A stretch of 64,000 nucleotides of DNA, taken from positions 25,749 through 89,748 of the forward strand of contig CALUJO010000006.1 of NCBI GenBank assembly GCA_944320965.1. The letters run 5' to 3'. The stretch is from an uncultured Bacteroidaceae bacterium (lineage in GTDB: Bacteria > Bacteroidota > Bacteroidia > Bacteroidales > Bacteroidaceae). This document shows positions 8,253 through 16,406 of the stretch, piece by piece. The notes beneath the pieces were generated by a model. The model had not been told where the DNA came from and ran no database searches. It was given only the letters and a program-made list of their open reading frames with translations. The first letter of the stretch is position 1. The number at the start of each line of letters is the position of its first letter. The translations under genes were made by a program, and so were the position numbers.

Positions 8253-9248
8253 CTATGATTTCTTTTTATAAAGTCTGTCAAGCTCTCCAGTATCATTCCT
8301 CTTTCCAAGTACAATTTTCTTGAAAAAGGCTGATATGAAACCTGAACCATATCCCCACAACTGTATGATACTTGTAATGACAGACAGTCCCGCTATTTTA
8401 AGGTTGCGTGTAACCAAAAGGGATTCGACAAACAGAAGAACCAAAAGAAGTCCCAACGGCAACAGAGCCCAGACACAGAACAATGACGAAACAAGAAGCA
8501 CTACAGTACCGGCAACAAACAATGCCGGAAAAGTATGCACCAGTTTCATTGAACCCGGATGAGACAACTGAAGGTCAATTCTTGCACGGCCAAAGACATT
8601 AACCTGGCGGTAGAATGACTTGAAACTTACACGGCGCTTGTGATAAACATAGGCATCACGTATCAGTCGTGTACTGAAACCTGCCGCCTGTATCCTTAAA
8701 CTCAAGTCAATATCCTCGCCAAACATGTCCTTGAAGTCCCCGACTTTTCTATAGACCTCCATTGAAAATCCCATATTGAATGTTCTTGGCGTATATTTGT
8801 CAAGAACCTTCTTGCCTCCGCGGATGCCTCCTGTCGTTATAAACGAAGTCATTGAATGGCTTATAGCCTTCTGCAAATCGGTAAATGATTCGTGAGCGCG
8901 GTCAGGTCCACCGAAACAGTCGCTGTAATTATCCTCAAGTTCTTTTGTAAGAATTTCAAAATACGTTTCAGGAATAACGCAGTCGGAATCAAAAAATACC
9001 AGATAATCTCCGGTAGCCCTTTCCATTCCGTAATTGCGCGTAAGGCTTCTTCCGGAATTAGGCTTGAAATAATATTTAATGTCTATCCTGTCCTTATACT
9101 CATCAACTACCAAATCACACTTTATGGTAGAGCCGTCTTCAACAAGAATCAGTTCAAAGTTTTTTGAAGTCTGCAGAGAGAGACTTTCAAGAAGTTCCTT
9201 GACTTCATTAGGTCTGTTATATACAGGTACAATTATTGAGAATTTCAT
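8253..9248 (-). CDS. family 2 glycosyltransferase with C-terminal membrane segments
   Basis: 331 residues. An N-terminal GT-A domain opens with FSIIVPVYNRPNEVKELLES and has the metal-binding DSD motif in LVFFDSDCVIPE and the catalytic-region GEDIDLSLRIQAAG. A hydrophobic stretch at about 255-310 should hold two or three transmembrane segments, so the enzyme probably works at the inner face of the inner membrane on a lipid-linked acceptor. It sits in a same-strand run with a second GT2, a radical SAM protein and the LptD-like gene, which suggests cell-surface glycan synthesis; donor and acceptor are not identifiable. Confidence 0.85.
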   Translation of the reverse strand: MKFSIIVPVYNRPNEVKELLESLSLQTSKNFELILVEDGSTIKCDLVVDEYKDRIDIKYYFKPNSGRSLTRNYGMERATGDYLVFFDSDCVIPETYFEILTKELEDNYSDCFGGPDRAHESFTDLQKAISHSMTSFITTGGIRGGKKVLDKYTPRTFNMGFSMEVYRKVGDFKDMFGEDIDLSLRIQAAGFSTRLIRDAYVYHKRRVSFKSFYRQVNVFGRARIDLQLSHPGSMKLVHTFPALFVAGTVVLLVSSLFCVWALLPLGLLLVLLFVESLLVTRNLKIAGLSVITSIIQLWGYGSGFISAFFKKIVLGKRNDTGELDRLYKKKS

Positions 9249-9271
9249 TTTGTAAAAAACTTATAGCTAAA

Positions 9272-10069
9272 TCAAAACCTTTTATGCTTAATAAAAAAAT
9301 ATATAAGAGATTTCAAATGAATAAAAGACATTTTTGAAAACAATCTCTTATTTGTCATCTGTTGATAATCATGCATAAATGACACATACGGCAGATAAAC
9401 GATTTTCCATCCTGCAAGCCTTGCTCTTAGACAATAGTCTGCATCTTCTGGACCATAAAAAATATTATCATCAAGATAACCGACATCAGAAATAACCTCT
9501 CTCCTTATCAGTTGACAGGCACCTATTACATATTCAACTTCAAAAGCATTATCACCAGCCATAGCTGCATGGTAAAACTGACCTTCGTTCATTGCAGAAA
9601 CTTTTCTATATAAGCAATTTATATGCATCTTTGACAATACAGACAACAAAACATTAAAAAATTTATCTCTGAATACCGGTATTTTCCGACAACTATCCTG
9701 TATCTCATATCTGCTATTATATAGCTTACATGCACAAATACCACAAGAATAATTAGATTCAGAATATCTAATCATACTTAACAAAGCATCACGATTTATC
9801 TCAGTATCTATGTCTAAAAGTAAAACAAATCTGCCTTTGGCTTTTTGCATTCCTATATTTCTGGCATATGCAACGCCCTTATTTTCAGACAACTTTACAA
9901 TATCTGAAATTCCAAAACTTTCAACAATATTTAAAGTATCATCTATAGAACCGTTATCAACAAGAATAAGCTCGTATTCTAACCCAGAAGACGCACTAGA
10001 GACCGATTCTATACATTTTGATACATATCTTTCTGAATTCCACGTTATAAGTACAATGCTTAAATCCAT
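9272..10069 (-). CDS. family 2 glycosyltransferase
   Basis: 265 residues with a GT-A fold: LSIVLITWNSERYVSKCIES at the N-terminus, the metal-binding region LLLDIDTEI, and the acceptor/catalytic-region motif GPEDADYCLRARLAGW. It resembles rhamnosyl-type or other short GT2 enzymes that act on surface polysaccharide, but the sugar is unknown. Its ATG overlaps the last base of the radical SAM gene, so the two are coupled. This gene and the radical SAM gene look clearly more AT-rich and use more A/T-ending codons than their neighbours, a possible sign of transfer. Confidence 0.83.
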   Translation of the reverse strand: MDLSIVLITWNSERYVSKCIESVSSASSGLEYELILVDNGSIDDTLNIVESFGISDIVKLSENKGVAYARNIGMQKAKGRFVLLLDIDTEINRDALLSMIRYSESNYSCGICACKLYNSRYEIQDSCRKIPVFRDKFFNVLLSVLSKMHINCLYRKVSAMNEGQFYHAAMAGDNAFEVEYVIGACQLIRREVISDVGYLDDNIFYGPEDADYCLRARLAGWKIVYLPYVSFMHDYQQMTNKRLFSKMSFIHLKSLIYFFIKHKRF

Positions 10070-11514
10070 TAACCGAACAATTTTACATACAAAGCCTTCA
10101 ACGCAATTTTAAAATCCTGAAAAGAAGAGAATTTCATAATATTTTTCCATATAAATGATGGAGAAAGGAAAAAACTCAAATTATTCTTAAACAAAAGTCT
10201 TTCCATTTCTTTTGAAGACAAATTTGGATAATTCAAAATTGAATTACGCTGTACATCAGTAGGTTTATACTCTCCACCTTCAATCCATCCATTTTTCTTC
10301 GCTAATTCATAAAATTCTGTTGCAGGAAAAGGAGAAACTATATTAAACATAACCTGGTCTACATCAAGTTTCTTAGCCTTACGTAAAGTATCCTTTATTG
10401 TATCAACAGTTTCAATAGGACTTGTACCTATAAGTATATTCAATTTTACTGGAACTTTATATTTCTTAAGCAAAGATATAGCCTCATAGATCTGATTTTC
10501 TGTTATGCCTTTCTTTATATACTTCAATATTTCATTATTGAAAGACTCTACGCCCAAATCAACATAATGACAGCCATAATCAGCAAGCATCCTGGCTATA
10601 TTTTCATTTATGGCATCAACTCTTGCCTGGCATCCCCAAATTATATTATGTTTTTTCAGGCACTCACCAATCTCTCTAAGCCTTTTTTCCGTTACAATAA
10701 AATTATCATCCATAAAACCTATAGCCTTGTATCCCTTAGAGGCAAGAAGTTCTATTTCATCAATAACATTTTCTGTTGACCTAAATCCTACTGGTGGTTT
10801 CTTACCATTGTTATTTTTCTTATATTCTATCTCGCGGGCAAATGTCAAAGAACTTGGAACACAATATATACAATGAAAAGGGCAACTTCTGGATGTTACC
10901 ATTGCCATATATGGTGATTTCTTCAATTTCGGATTTGAAAACTTATAGTTTTCTATAAAATGAATTGCAGGAAAAGGCAGCTCATCCAGATTCTTAATCA
11001 ATCCTCTTGGCGGATTATTTATAACCATACCAGTTTCACCGTCAAGATACGAAATCCCATTCACAGCTTTCCAATCCAATCCATTTCGCAAACAATCTAA
11101 AAGTTCTTTTACTGTATATTCAGGTTCTCCACGAACTACTATTGCAGAAGTATTCAATAAAAGAGATGATGTAAAATAAGTCCCGCCAGGACCTAAAAAG
11201 ACAGAAATTACTTCAGGTTTGTTGTTAAACAAGAACTCCTGAACTTTGATATCTGTTGATATTGACAGATTAACTGTCCAAAAAAAATAAATATCACTGT
11301 CATCCTTCTCCAAAAAAGAAAAGCATTCATCAGCCCCAGACTCACTAAGGACAAAATTCTTATAGTAAACATCGTATCCCTCTTTTTCCAATAAAGCAAC
11401 AACCGTGAGTTCATAAATATTTACCATATTATAAACAACTCTTGTACACCCAGCCGTTCTTTCGGCTGGCTTAAACCCGTCCAATGACGGAGGTGTTAAA
11501 AAAGTTACTTTCAT
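10069..11514 (-). CDS. B12-binding-type radical SAM protein
   Basis: 481 residues in the order of class-B radical SAM enzymes: an N-terminal Rossmann-like (B12-binding-type) region with LGPGGTYFT near 108-115, then the radical SAM domain with Cys211-x3-Cys215-x2-Cys218 (SCPFHCIYC) for the 4Fe-4S cluster. It continues with GFMDDNFIV and GVESFNNEILKYIKKG, typical of the Elp3/MiaB/NifB-like barrel. The classic cobalamin-ligand D-x-H-x-x-G motif is not visible, so cobalamin binding is uncertain. Such proteins often carry out methylations or rearrangements on peptides, lipids or sugars. Its gene is coupled to a GT2, which makes a glycan or lipid substrate plausible. AT-rich relative to its surroundings. 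Confidence 0.82.
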   Translation of the reverse strand: MKVTFLTPPSLDGFKPAERTAGCTRVVYNMVNIYELTVVALLEKEGYDVYYKNFVLSESGADECFSFLEKDDSDIYFFWTVNLSISTDIKVQEFLFNNKPEVISVFLGPGGTYFTSSLLLNTSAIVVRGEPEYTVKELLDCLRNGLDWKAVNGISYLDGETGMVINNPPRGLIKNLDELPFPAIHFIENYKFSNPKLKKSPYMAMVTSRSCPFHCIYCVPSSLTFAREIEYKKNNNGKKPPVGFRSTENVIDEIELLASKGYKAIGFMDDNFIVTEKRLREIGECLKKHNIIWGCQARVDAINENIARMLADYGCHYVDLGVESFNNEILKYIKKGITENQIYEAISLLKKYKVPVKLNILIGTSPIETVDTIKDTLRKAKKLDVDQVMFNIVSPFPATEFYELAKKNGWIEGGEYKPTDVQRNSILNYPNLSSKEMERLLFKNNLSFFLSPSFIWKNIMKFSSFQDFKIALKALYVKLFG

Positions 11515-11739
11515 AAACCGTTACTATATATAACTTTTATACAATATAAGTATAAAACCTGAAACAACATCTTTAATATGCAAAGGAAACAATAAAAATC
11601 CGAAGAGCAAAATGCCAATATCAGATAATCAACATTTCAGACAATAAATAAAACAAAGCATTTATATATAAAGGAATACAAATAAAAGTACCGCAACTAA
11701 AGTTTTTTATAAATAATCATAACAACAGAATAGTATTTT
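11515..11739. other. AT-rich intergenic region between divergent genes
   Basis: This is the upstream part of the gap between the radical SAM gene (minus) and ddh (plus). It is very AT-rich. No gene, hairpin or repeat was recognised; the promoter of the radical SAM/GT2 pair should lie here but no convincing box was found. Confidence 0.4.
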
Positions 11740-11769
11740 TTTGTTTTATATATATAATAGCTATCTTTA
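11740..11769 (+). promoter_or_regulatory. promoter of ddh
   Basis: TTTG at 11740-11743 and TATCTTTA at 11762-11769 are 18 nt apart, close to the Bacteroidetes TTTG / TAnnTTTG arrangement with one mismatch. The ATG at 11817 is about 47 nt further on. Confidence 0.6.
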
Positions 11770-11816
11770 CGGATCTTAAAAAGATTATTGTTTAACAACA
11801 TTTAATAAGATAGAAT

Positions 11817-12716
11817 ATGAAAAAAATCAGAGCTGCGATAGTAGGATACGGAAATATCGGTTATTATACACTTGAAGCACTGCAGGCTGCTCCAGACTTT
11901 GAAGTTGCCGGAATTGTAAGAAGAAACGGTGCAGAAAACAAGCCTGCCGAACTGACACCATACAATGTGGTTAAAAGCATAAAGGAACTTGACAACGTGG
12001 ACGTTGCAATTCTTGCAACACCGACACGCAAGGTTGAAGAATATGCAAAGGAATGTCTGGAACTTGGAATCAATACGGTTGACAGTTTCGACATCCACAC
12101 TGGTATTGTAGACCTTCGCCGTTCACTTGACCCGGTTGCCAAAAAGAACAATGCTGTTTCAATCATTTCTGCAGGATGGGACCCGGGAAGTGACTCAGTT
12201 GTAAGAGCACTGCTCCAGAGCCTTGCACCAAAGGGACTTACATATACAAACTTCGGTCCGGGCATGAGTATGGGACATACCGTAGCCGTTAAAGCTATTG
12301 AAGGCGTCAAGGCAGCGTTGTCAATGACAATACCTGTAGGAACAGGAATCCACCGCCGTATGGTTTATGTTGAACTTCAGGAAGGATATTCGCTTGACAA
12401 GGTTGCAGCTGCAATCAAGGCAGACCCATATTTCGTAAACGATGAAACACATGTAATGCAGGTACAGTCGGTTGACGAACTGAAAGACATGGGACATGGA
12501 GTGAACCTTACACGCAAAGGCGTATCAGGAAAAACACAGAACCAGCTGTTCGAATTCAACATGCACATCAATAACCCTGCACTTACAAGCCAGGTACTTG
12601 TAAACGTTGCACGTGCATCAATGAAGCAGCAGCCGGGATGCTACACCATGATTGAAATACCTGTAATAGATATGCTGCCGGGAGACAGAGAAGAACTTAT
12701 CGCTCATCTTGTATAA
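11817..12716 (+). CDS. ddh: meso-diaminopimelate D-dehydrogenase
   Basis: 299-residue NADPH-dependent enzyme that reductively aminates tetrahydrodipicolinate directly to meso-diaminopimelate, the precursor of lysine and of peptidoglycan cross-links. The N-terminal Rossmann motif VGYGNIGYYT is at 9-18. The substrate region reads SAGWDPGSDSVVRALLQ followed by NFGPGMSMGHTVAVKAI, which is diagnostic for Ddh in contrast to ordinary dihydrodipicolinate reductase (DapB). The gene is monocistronic: it has its own promoter and a strong terminator at 12741-12780. Confidence 0.94.
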   Translation: MKKIRAAIVGYGNIGYYTLEALQAAPDFEVAGIVRRNGAENKPAELTPYNVVKSIKELDNVDVAILATPTRKVEEYAKECLELGINTVDSFDIHTGIVDLRRSLDPVAKKNNAVSIISAGWDPGSDSVVRALLQSLAPKGLTYTNFGPGMSMGHTVAVKAIEGVKAALSMTIPVGTGIHRRMVYVELQEGYSLDKVAAAIKADPYFVNDETHVMQVQSVDELKDMGHGVNLTRKGVSGKTQNQLFEFNMHINNPALTSQVLVNVARASMKQQPGCYTMIEIPVIDMLPGDREELIAHLV

Positions 12717-12740
12717 TCGGCACAAACAACAAATCAAAAA

Positions 12741-12780
12741 CGGGAGGCGTATCAAAACATAATCCTTGATACGTCTCCCG
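12741..12780 (+). terminator. rho-independent terminator after ddh
   Basis: A 15-bp stem (CGGGAGGCGTATCAA at 12741-12755, complement at 12766-12780 with one G-U) with a 10-nt loop, flanked by A-run and T-run. Confidence 0.9.
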
Positions 12781-12857
12781 TTTTTATAAAATGCAGAAAT
12801 GCTTTTCTCTTTTACCTCATCTGAAAAACAATAACAACAACTATAAAAGACCAGAAC

Positions 12858-13526
12858 ATGAAACTTTCAATTCCTTTTTACATTGCGCTTTCATTGCTGT
12901 CAATATCATCATGCAACCTAAAAGGCAACGATGACAAAACCATGGCAACCGTACAGTTCATCGTAACAGACGGTAAACCAGCAGCAGAATTTGCTGACAA
13001 AAACACGATAACCGACTTCAGTTCACTAAAAATGCGCGGAGTGGGAAGCATTACATACGAACAGGCAGACTCGACATCTCTGACAATCAAAGGTCCTCTG
13101 AACCTGCTTGACAAAATTATTGTAGAAAATCACGGCGACGAACTGTACATTTCTTTCGACCCTAATTACAAGAATCTGAAAGATACAAAGAATATATACT
13201 ACCACATCACCTCACCAGTGCTGAATGATGTTGATATTAAAGGCGTGACAACATTCTACAATGAGAATTTATGGACTGCCGATGAACTCAATCTGTCGGT
13301 AAAAGGAGTCGGAGAAATAAATGCCAAAAACATAAAAAGCCGAAAACTTGACGTAAATATGGACGGCGTCGGAAAAATAAACGTTAATGTAAACTGCGAA
13401 GAAATCAGTACCGAGATAAAAGGTGTAGGAACAGTTGACATATCAGGAGAGACAGGAACAATTGAAATGGAAAACAAAGGAATAGGAAAGATAGACACAA
13501 GCAAACTGAAAGTCAGGAACCAATAA
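12858..13526 (+). CDS. DUF2807 (head GIN domain) lipoprotein
   Basis: 222 residues. The signal ends in a lipobox with Cys19 (SISSCN), so it is a probable lipoprotein. The rest is a DUF2807 / head-GIN domain: a right-handed repeat with recurrent Gly-Val-Gly-x-Ile-x-Ala/Val units (GVGSITYEQ, GVGEINAKN, GVGKINVNV, GVGTVDISG, GIGKIDTSK). The family is widespread in Bacteroidetes and has no settled function; adhesin-like or structural roles have been proposed from the fold. Its stop is inside the left arm of a two-way terminator shared with the convergent gene at 13555. Confidence 0.8.
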   Translation: MKLSIPFYIALSLLSISSCNLKGNDDKTMATVQFIVTDGKPAAEFADKNTITDFSSLKMRGVGSITYEQADSTSLTIKGPLNLLDKIIVENHGDELYISFDPNYKNLKDTKNIYYHITSPVLNDVDIKGVTTFYNENLWTADELNLSVKGVGEINAKNIKSRKLDVNMDGVGKINVNVNCEEISTEIKGVGTVDISGETGTIEMENKGIGKIDTSKLKVRNQ

Positions 13527-13544
13527 GTTCCTGACTTTCAGTTT
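13503..13544. terminator. bidirectional terminator between convergent genes
   Basis: A perfect 18-bp inverted repeat (13503-13520 with 13527-13544) encloses a 6-nt loop. The left arm covers the last codons of the DUF2807 gene, so the coding sequence itself is part of the terminator. It serves both this gene and the minus-strand gene at 13555. Confidence 0.85.
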
Positions 13545-13554
13545 ATCTATAAAA

Positions 13555-14277
13555 TCATATTGAAAGACCGCCTACGAAAAACGCCCTGTTATCAAAAGGA
13601 TTCACCGTAAACTGACCGAACAGGCTGAATGAAAAGTTCTTTGCAACATTTATTTTTCTTGTTACCTGAAAAGTAACATTGTTTACGGCAAACCTGTCGG
13701 CATAAGTTCCCTCCCATGGTGTAATGCCCACTTCGGCATTACAATCAAAATTCTTGACCGAAAAAGGATAAGACAGCTGCACGTAAGTTGAATACATCTG
13801 TTTTCCCATAAATTCACGGTTATCTGGAGCATGATTTATCATATAGTCCGAACCGGCAAACTTTGTGTACCACGAAAGCGTCAAAGGAACCTTTTCTGAA
13901 AAACAATACTTGATACCGGCTTCAAAGTCGTGCATTGTCTCAAACTTACGGTAATTGAAATAGTCGAAAGTCTTGCCCGAAGGCTGGAAAAACACGTTCT
14001 GCAATGAAACTGACAGCCCCTTGTATTTGTATTCAACATAGAGGTCTATCTCATTCTCATCCTTCCCGAATTCGGTAGAAGCCCATACTTTCCCGGTAAA
14101 TCCGTGAGAACTGTAACCGAAAGACGGCTGAAGACATATATTACCAAACTTTCTGCCACGGAATATGTAGTTTGAAACAACATCGGCATTTACAAAGAAT
14201 CCCTGTGCCACACAATCATGCACAAAGGAAAACATCATCACTAAAACCGCAACGAATACACTATTACGCTTTTGCAT
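13555..14277 (-). CDS. exported porin-like outer-membrane protein (TorF-like)
   Basis: 240 residues. The signal peptide ends around Val-Ala-Gln (about residue 25). The mature protein begins with strands reading VSNYIFRGRKFGNICLQPSF, the S-N-Y-x-F-R-G pattern of the TorF family of putative porins, and continues as amphipathic, aromatic-flanked beta strands to a short C-terminal strand ending Gly-Leu-Ser-Ile. Function is inferred from architecture; substrate is unknown. It stands alone on its strand, with the AT-rich repeat region upstream. Confidence 0.68.
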   Translation of the reverse strand: MQKRNSVFVAVLVMMFSFVHDCVAQGFFVNADVVSNYIFRGRKFGNICLQPSFGYSSHGFTGKVWASTEFGKDENEIDLYVEYKYKGLSVSLQNVFFQPSGKTFDYFNYRKFETMHDFEAGIKYCFSEKVPLTLSWYTKFAGSDYMINHAPDNREFMGKQMYSTYVQLSYPFSVKNFDCNAEVGITPWEGTYADRFAVNNVTFQVTRKINVAKNFSFSLFGQFTVNPFDNRAFFVGGLSI

Positions 14278-14426
14278 TTTATTACAAGGTATTAAATTTA
14301 AAGTTTACAAAACATCTGCACTAAACAGTACGGAAAATATCTATTTGGATTTTCTGAACCGTTTACTATTTATTGCAGTCACAAAGATATGAATAAAAAC
14401 CACTAAAAAAATACATATATAATAAA

Positions 14427-14536
14427 AGCCGGAATTATGCCGAAAAAAACATTCTATATATCTGCCTAAAACATTTAATGTTTTCACCCGAAACATTCTA
14501 CGTTTTTCACAAATACATAGTAGATAAATCGCGATT
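14427..14536. repeat. tandem palindromic repeat, family A (22-bp period), locus 2
   Basis: Unit starts (ACATT-like) at 14449, 14471, 14493 and 14515 are exactly 22 bp apart; a weaker fifth unit precedes them. The second unit is a perfect 17-bp palindrome, AAAACATT-T-AATGTTTT (14468-14484), followed by the 5-nt linker CACCC. It lies between a porin-like gene and the terminator of the phosphosugar mutase gene, outside both. Confidence 0.85.
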
Positions 14537-14580
14537 TTCCCTGCTTGTTTTTGCTTGATGACAAGCTGTAAAAACAAAAA

Positions 14581-14611
14581 AAGAAGATGTATCATTGCGA
14601 TACATCTTCTT
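14581..14611 (-). terminator. rho-independent terminator of the phosphosugar mutase
   Basis: A perfect 13-bp stem (AAGAAGATGTATC at 14581-14593 and its complement at 14599-14611) with a 5-nt loop; reading on the minus strand it runs into a U-rich tract (the A-rich block at 14568-14580 on the plus strand). Confidence 0.85.
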
Positions 14612-14635
14612 TCAATATCATCAGATATCAGACTT

Positions 14636-16381
14636 TTACAGTCCGAGAGACTTCTTTACAAGTTCAATCTTTTCATCTGCACGCTTGTTTGCAGCGTCAT
14701 AGTCTGCACGGCTGTGCATAAGTTCCTTTACTTCAATGTAGAACTTAATCTTAGGTTCAGTACCTGAAGGACGTACAGAAACCTTAGAACCGTCGGCAGA
14801 GAAGTACTGAAGTACGTTTGAAGTATCAGGCATTTCAAGGTCAGATACGTTGCCTTCGCCGTCAGTCATCTTCAAAGTCTTGAAATCCTTAACGCAAACT
14901 ACAGGAGAACCGGCAAGTTCCTTCAAAGGATTAGCGCGGTAGTTGTCCATCATAGCCTTGATTTCTTCTGCACCGCTCTTTCCCGGCTTCACAATGTTGA
15001 TTGCACATTCCTTAGAGAAACCGTATTCAAGATAAATGTCCTGAAGAAGTTCATAAAGTGTCTTGCCGTTGTCGCGTGCCCAAGCAGCAACTTCAGCGAT
15101 AAGACAGCATGCAGAAACAGCGTCTTTGTCGCGTACGAAGTCTTCAGCAAGGAAGCCGTAGCTTTCTTCACCGCCACCGATATATTTTTTCTTGCCTTCG
15201 TTCAAGCGGATTTCGCGTGCAATCCATTTGAAACCAGTGTAGCAGTCAAACATTTCGATATTGTTGCGGTTTGCAATTTCCTTGATAAGTTCGGTAGTAA
15301 CGATTGTCTTTACAACAAATTCCTTGCCTGTCATCTTGCCAAGCTTAGTGTACTGAGTAATGATGTAGTAAAGATACATCAGACATGTCTGGTTACCGTT
15401 CATCAATACCCATTCGCCCTTGTCGTTCTTACATGCTATACCAACACGGTCAGCATCAGGGTCAGAAGCCATTACAAGGTCAGCATCCAATGATTTTGCC
15501 AGGTTTACGGCCATTGTAAGAGCCTCAGCATTTTCAGGATTAGGAGAAACTACTGTCGGGAAATCGCCGCTCTTGACCATCTGTTCAGGAACTGTATGAA
15601 CGTTTTCAAATCCCCACTGCTTCAAAGCTCTCGGGATAAGCATCATACCTGTACCGTGGATAGGAGTATAGACAATCTTCATATCCTTGTTGCGAAGGAT
15701 AACTTCAGGGTCGATTGACACTGTCTTGACCTGATCAAGGTAAACGCTGTCAACATTCTCACCGATAATTTCGATAAGTTCCTTGTTGCCTTCAAACTTT
15801 ATGTCTGACGCAGAAGTAACTTTGTTCACTTCTTCGATGATACCCTTGTCATGCGGAGCAAGAACCTGAGCACCGTCATCCCAATAAGCCTTGTATCCGT
15901 TGTATTCTTTCGGGTTGTGTGAAGCAGTAAGGATAATACCGCTCTGGCATCCCAAATGACGGATTGCAAAAGACATTTCAGGAGTAGGACGCATATCTTC
16001 GAACAGATAAACCTTTATTCCGTTTGCAGAGAAGATGTTTGCTGAAATTTCTGCAAAAAGACGGCTGTTGTTGCGGCAGTCATGACCAACAACTACAGAA
16101 ATCTGTTTCAAGTCCTTGAAGTTCTTGTTAAGGTAATTTGAAAGACCCTGAGTAGCTGCACCTACAGTATATATATTCATACGGTTGCTACCTACGCCCA
16201 TGATACCGCGAAGACCGCCTGTACCGAATTCAAGGTCTTTATAGAATGCTTCAATAAGGTCAGTCTTGTCCTCATTGTCAAGCATGCGCTGAACTTCTTT
16301 TCTTGTTTCTTCATCATAAGCAGGAGAAAGCCAGCCCTGTGCCTTCTCTGTAACGGATTTAATCAATTCCTGGTTTTCCAT
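14636..16381 (-). CDS. phospho-sugar mutase (phosphoglucomutase/phosphomannomutase)
   Basis: 581 residues, the long form of the alpha-D-phosphohexomutase family. The catalytic Ser154 lies in TASHNP (152-157), the Mg-binding loop is DPDADRVGIA, the sugar-binding loop is GGGEESYGF, and the C-terminal phosphate loop is RPSGTEPKIKFYIEV. It interconverts glucose-1-P and glucose-6-P (or the mannose pair) and so feeds glycogen and nucleotide-sugar pathways, which fits the glycogen operon 2 kb away. The C69 dipeptidase gene is 25 nt upstream on the same strand, so the two are probably in one transcript. Confidence 0.92.
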   Translation of the reverse strand: MENQELIKSVTEKAQGWLSPAYDEETRKEVQRMLDNEDKTDLIEAFYKDLEFGTGGLRGIMGVGSNRMNIYTVGAATQGLSNYLNKNFKDLKQISVVVGHDCRNNSRLFAEISANIFSANGIKVYLFEDMRPTPEMSFAIRHLGCQSGIILTASHNPKEYNGYKAYWDDGAQVLAPHDKGIIEEVNKVTSASDIKFEGNKELIEIIGENVDSVYLDQVKTVSIDPEVILRNKDMKIVYTPIHGTGMMLIPRALKQWGFENVHTVPEQMVKSGDFPTVVSPNPENAEALTMAVNLAKSLDADLVMASDPDADRVGIACKNDKGEWVLMNGNQTCLMYLYYIITQYTKLGKMTGKEFVVKTIVTTELIKEIANRNNIEMFDCYTGFKWIAREIRLNEGKKKYIGGGEESYGFLAEDFVRDKDAVSACCLIAEVAAWARDNGKTLYELLQDIYLEYGFSKECAINIVKPGKSGAEEIKAMMDNYRANPLKELAGSPVVCVKDFKTLKMTDGEGNVSDLEMPDTSNVLQYFSADGSKVSVRPSGTEPKIKFYIEVKELMHSRADYDAANKRADEKIELVKKSLGL

Positions 16382-16406
16382 AATAGCTTGTATTTTTTAA
16401 TTAATA

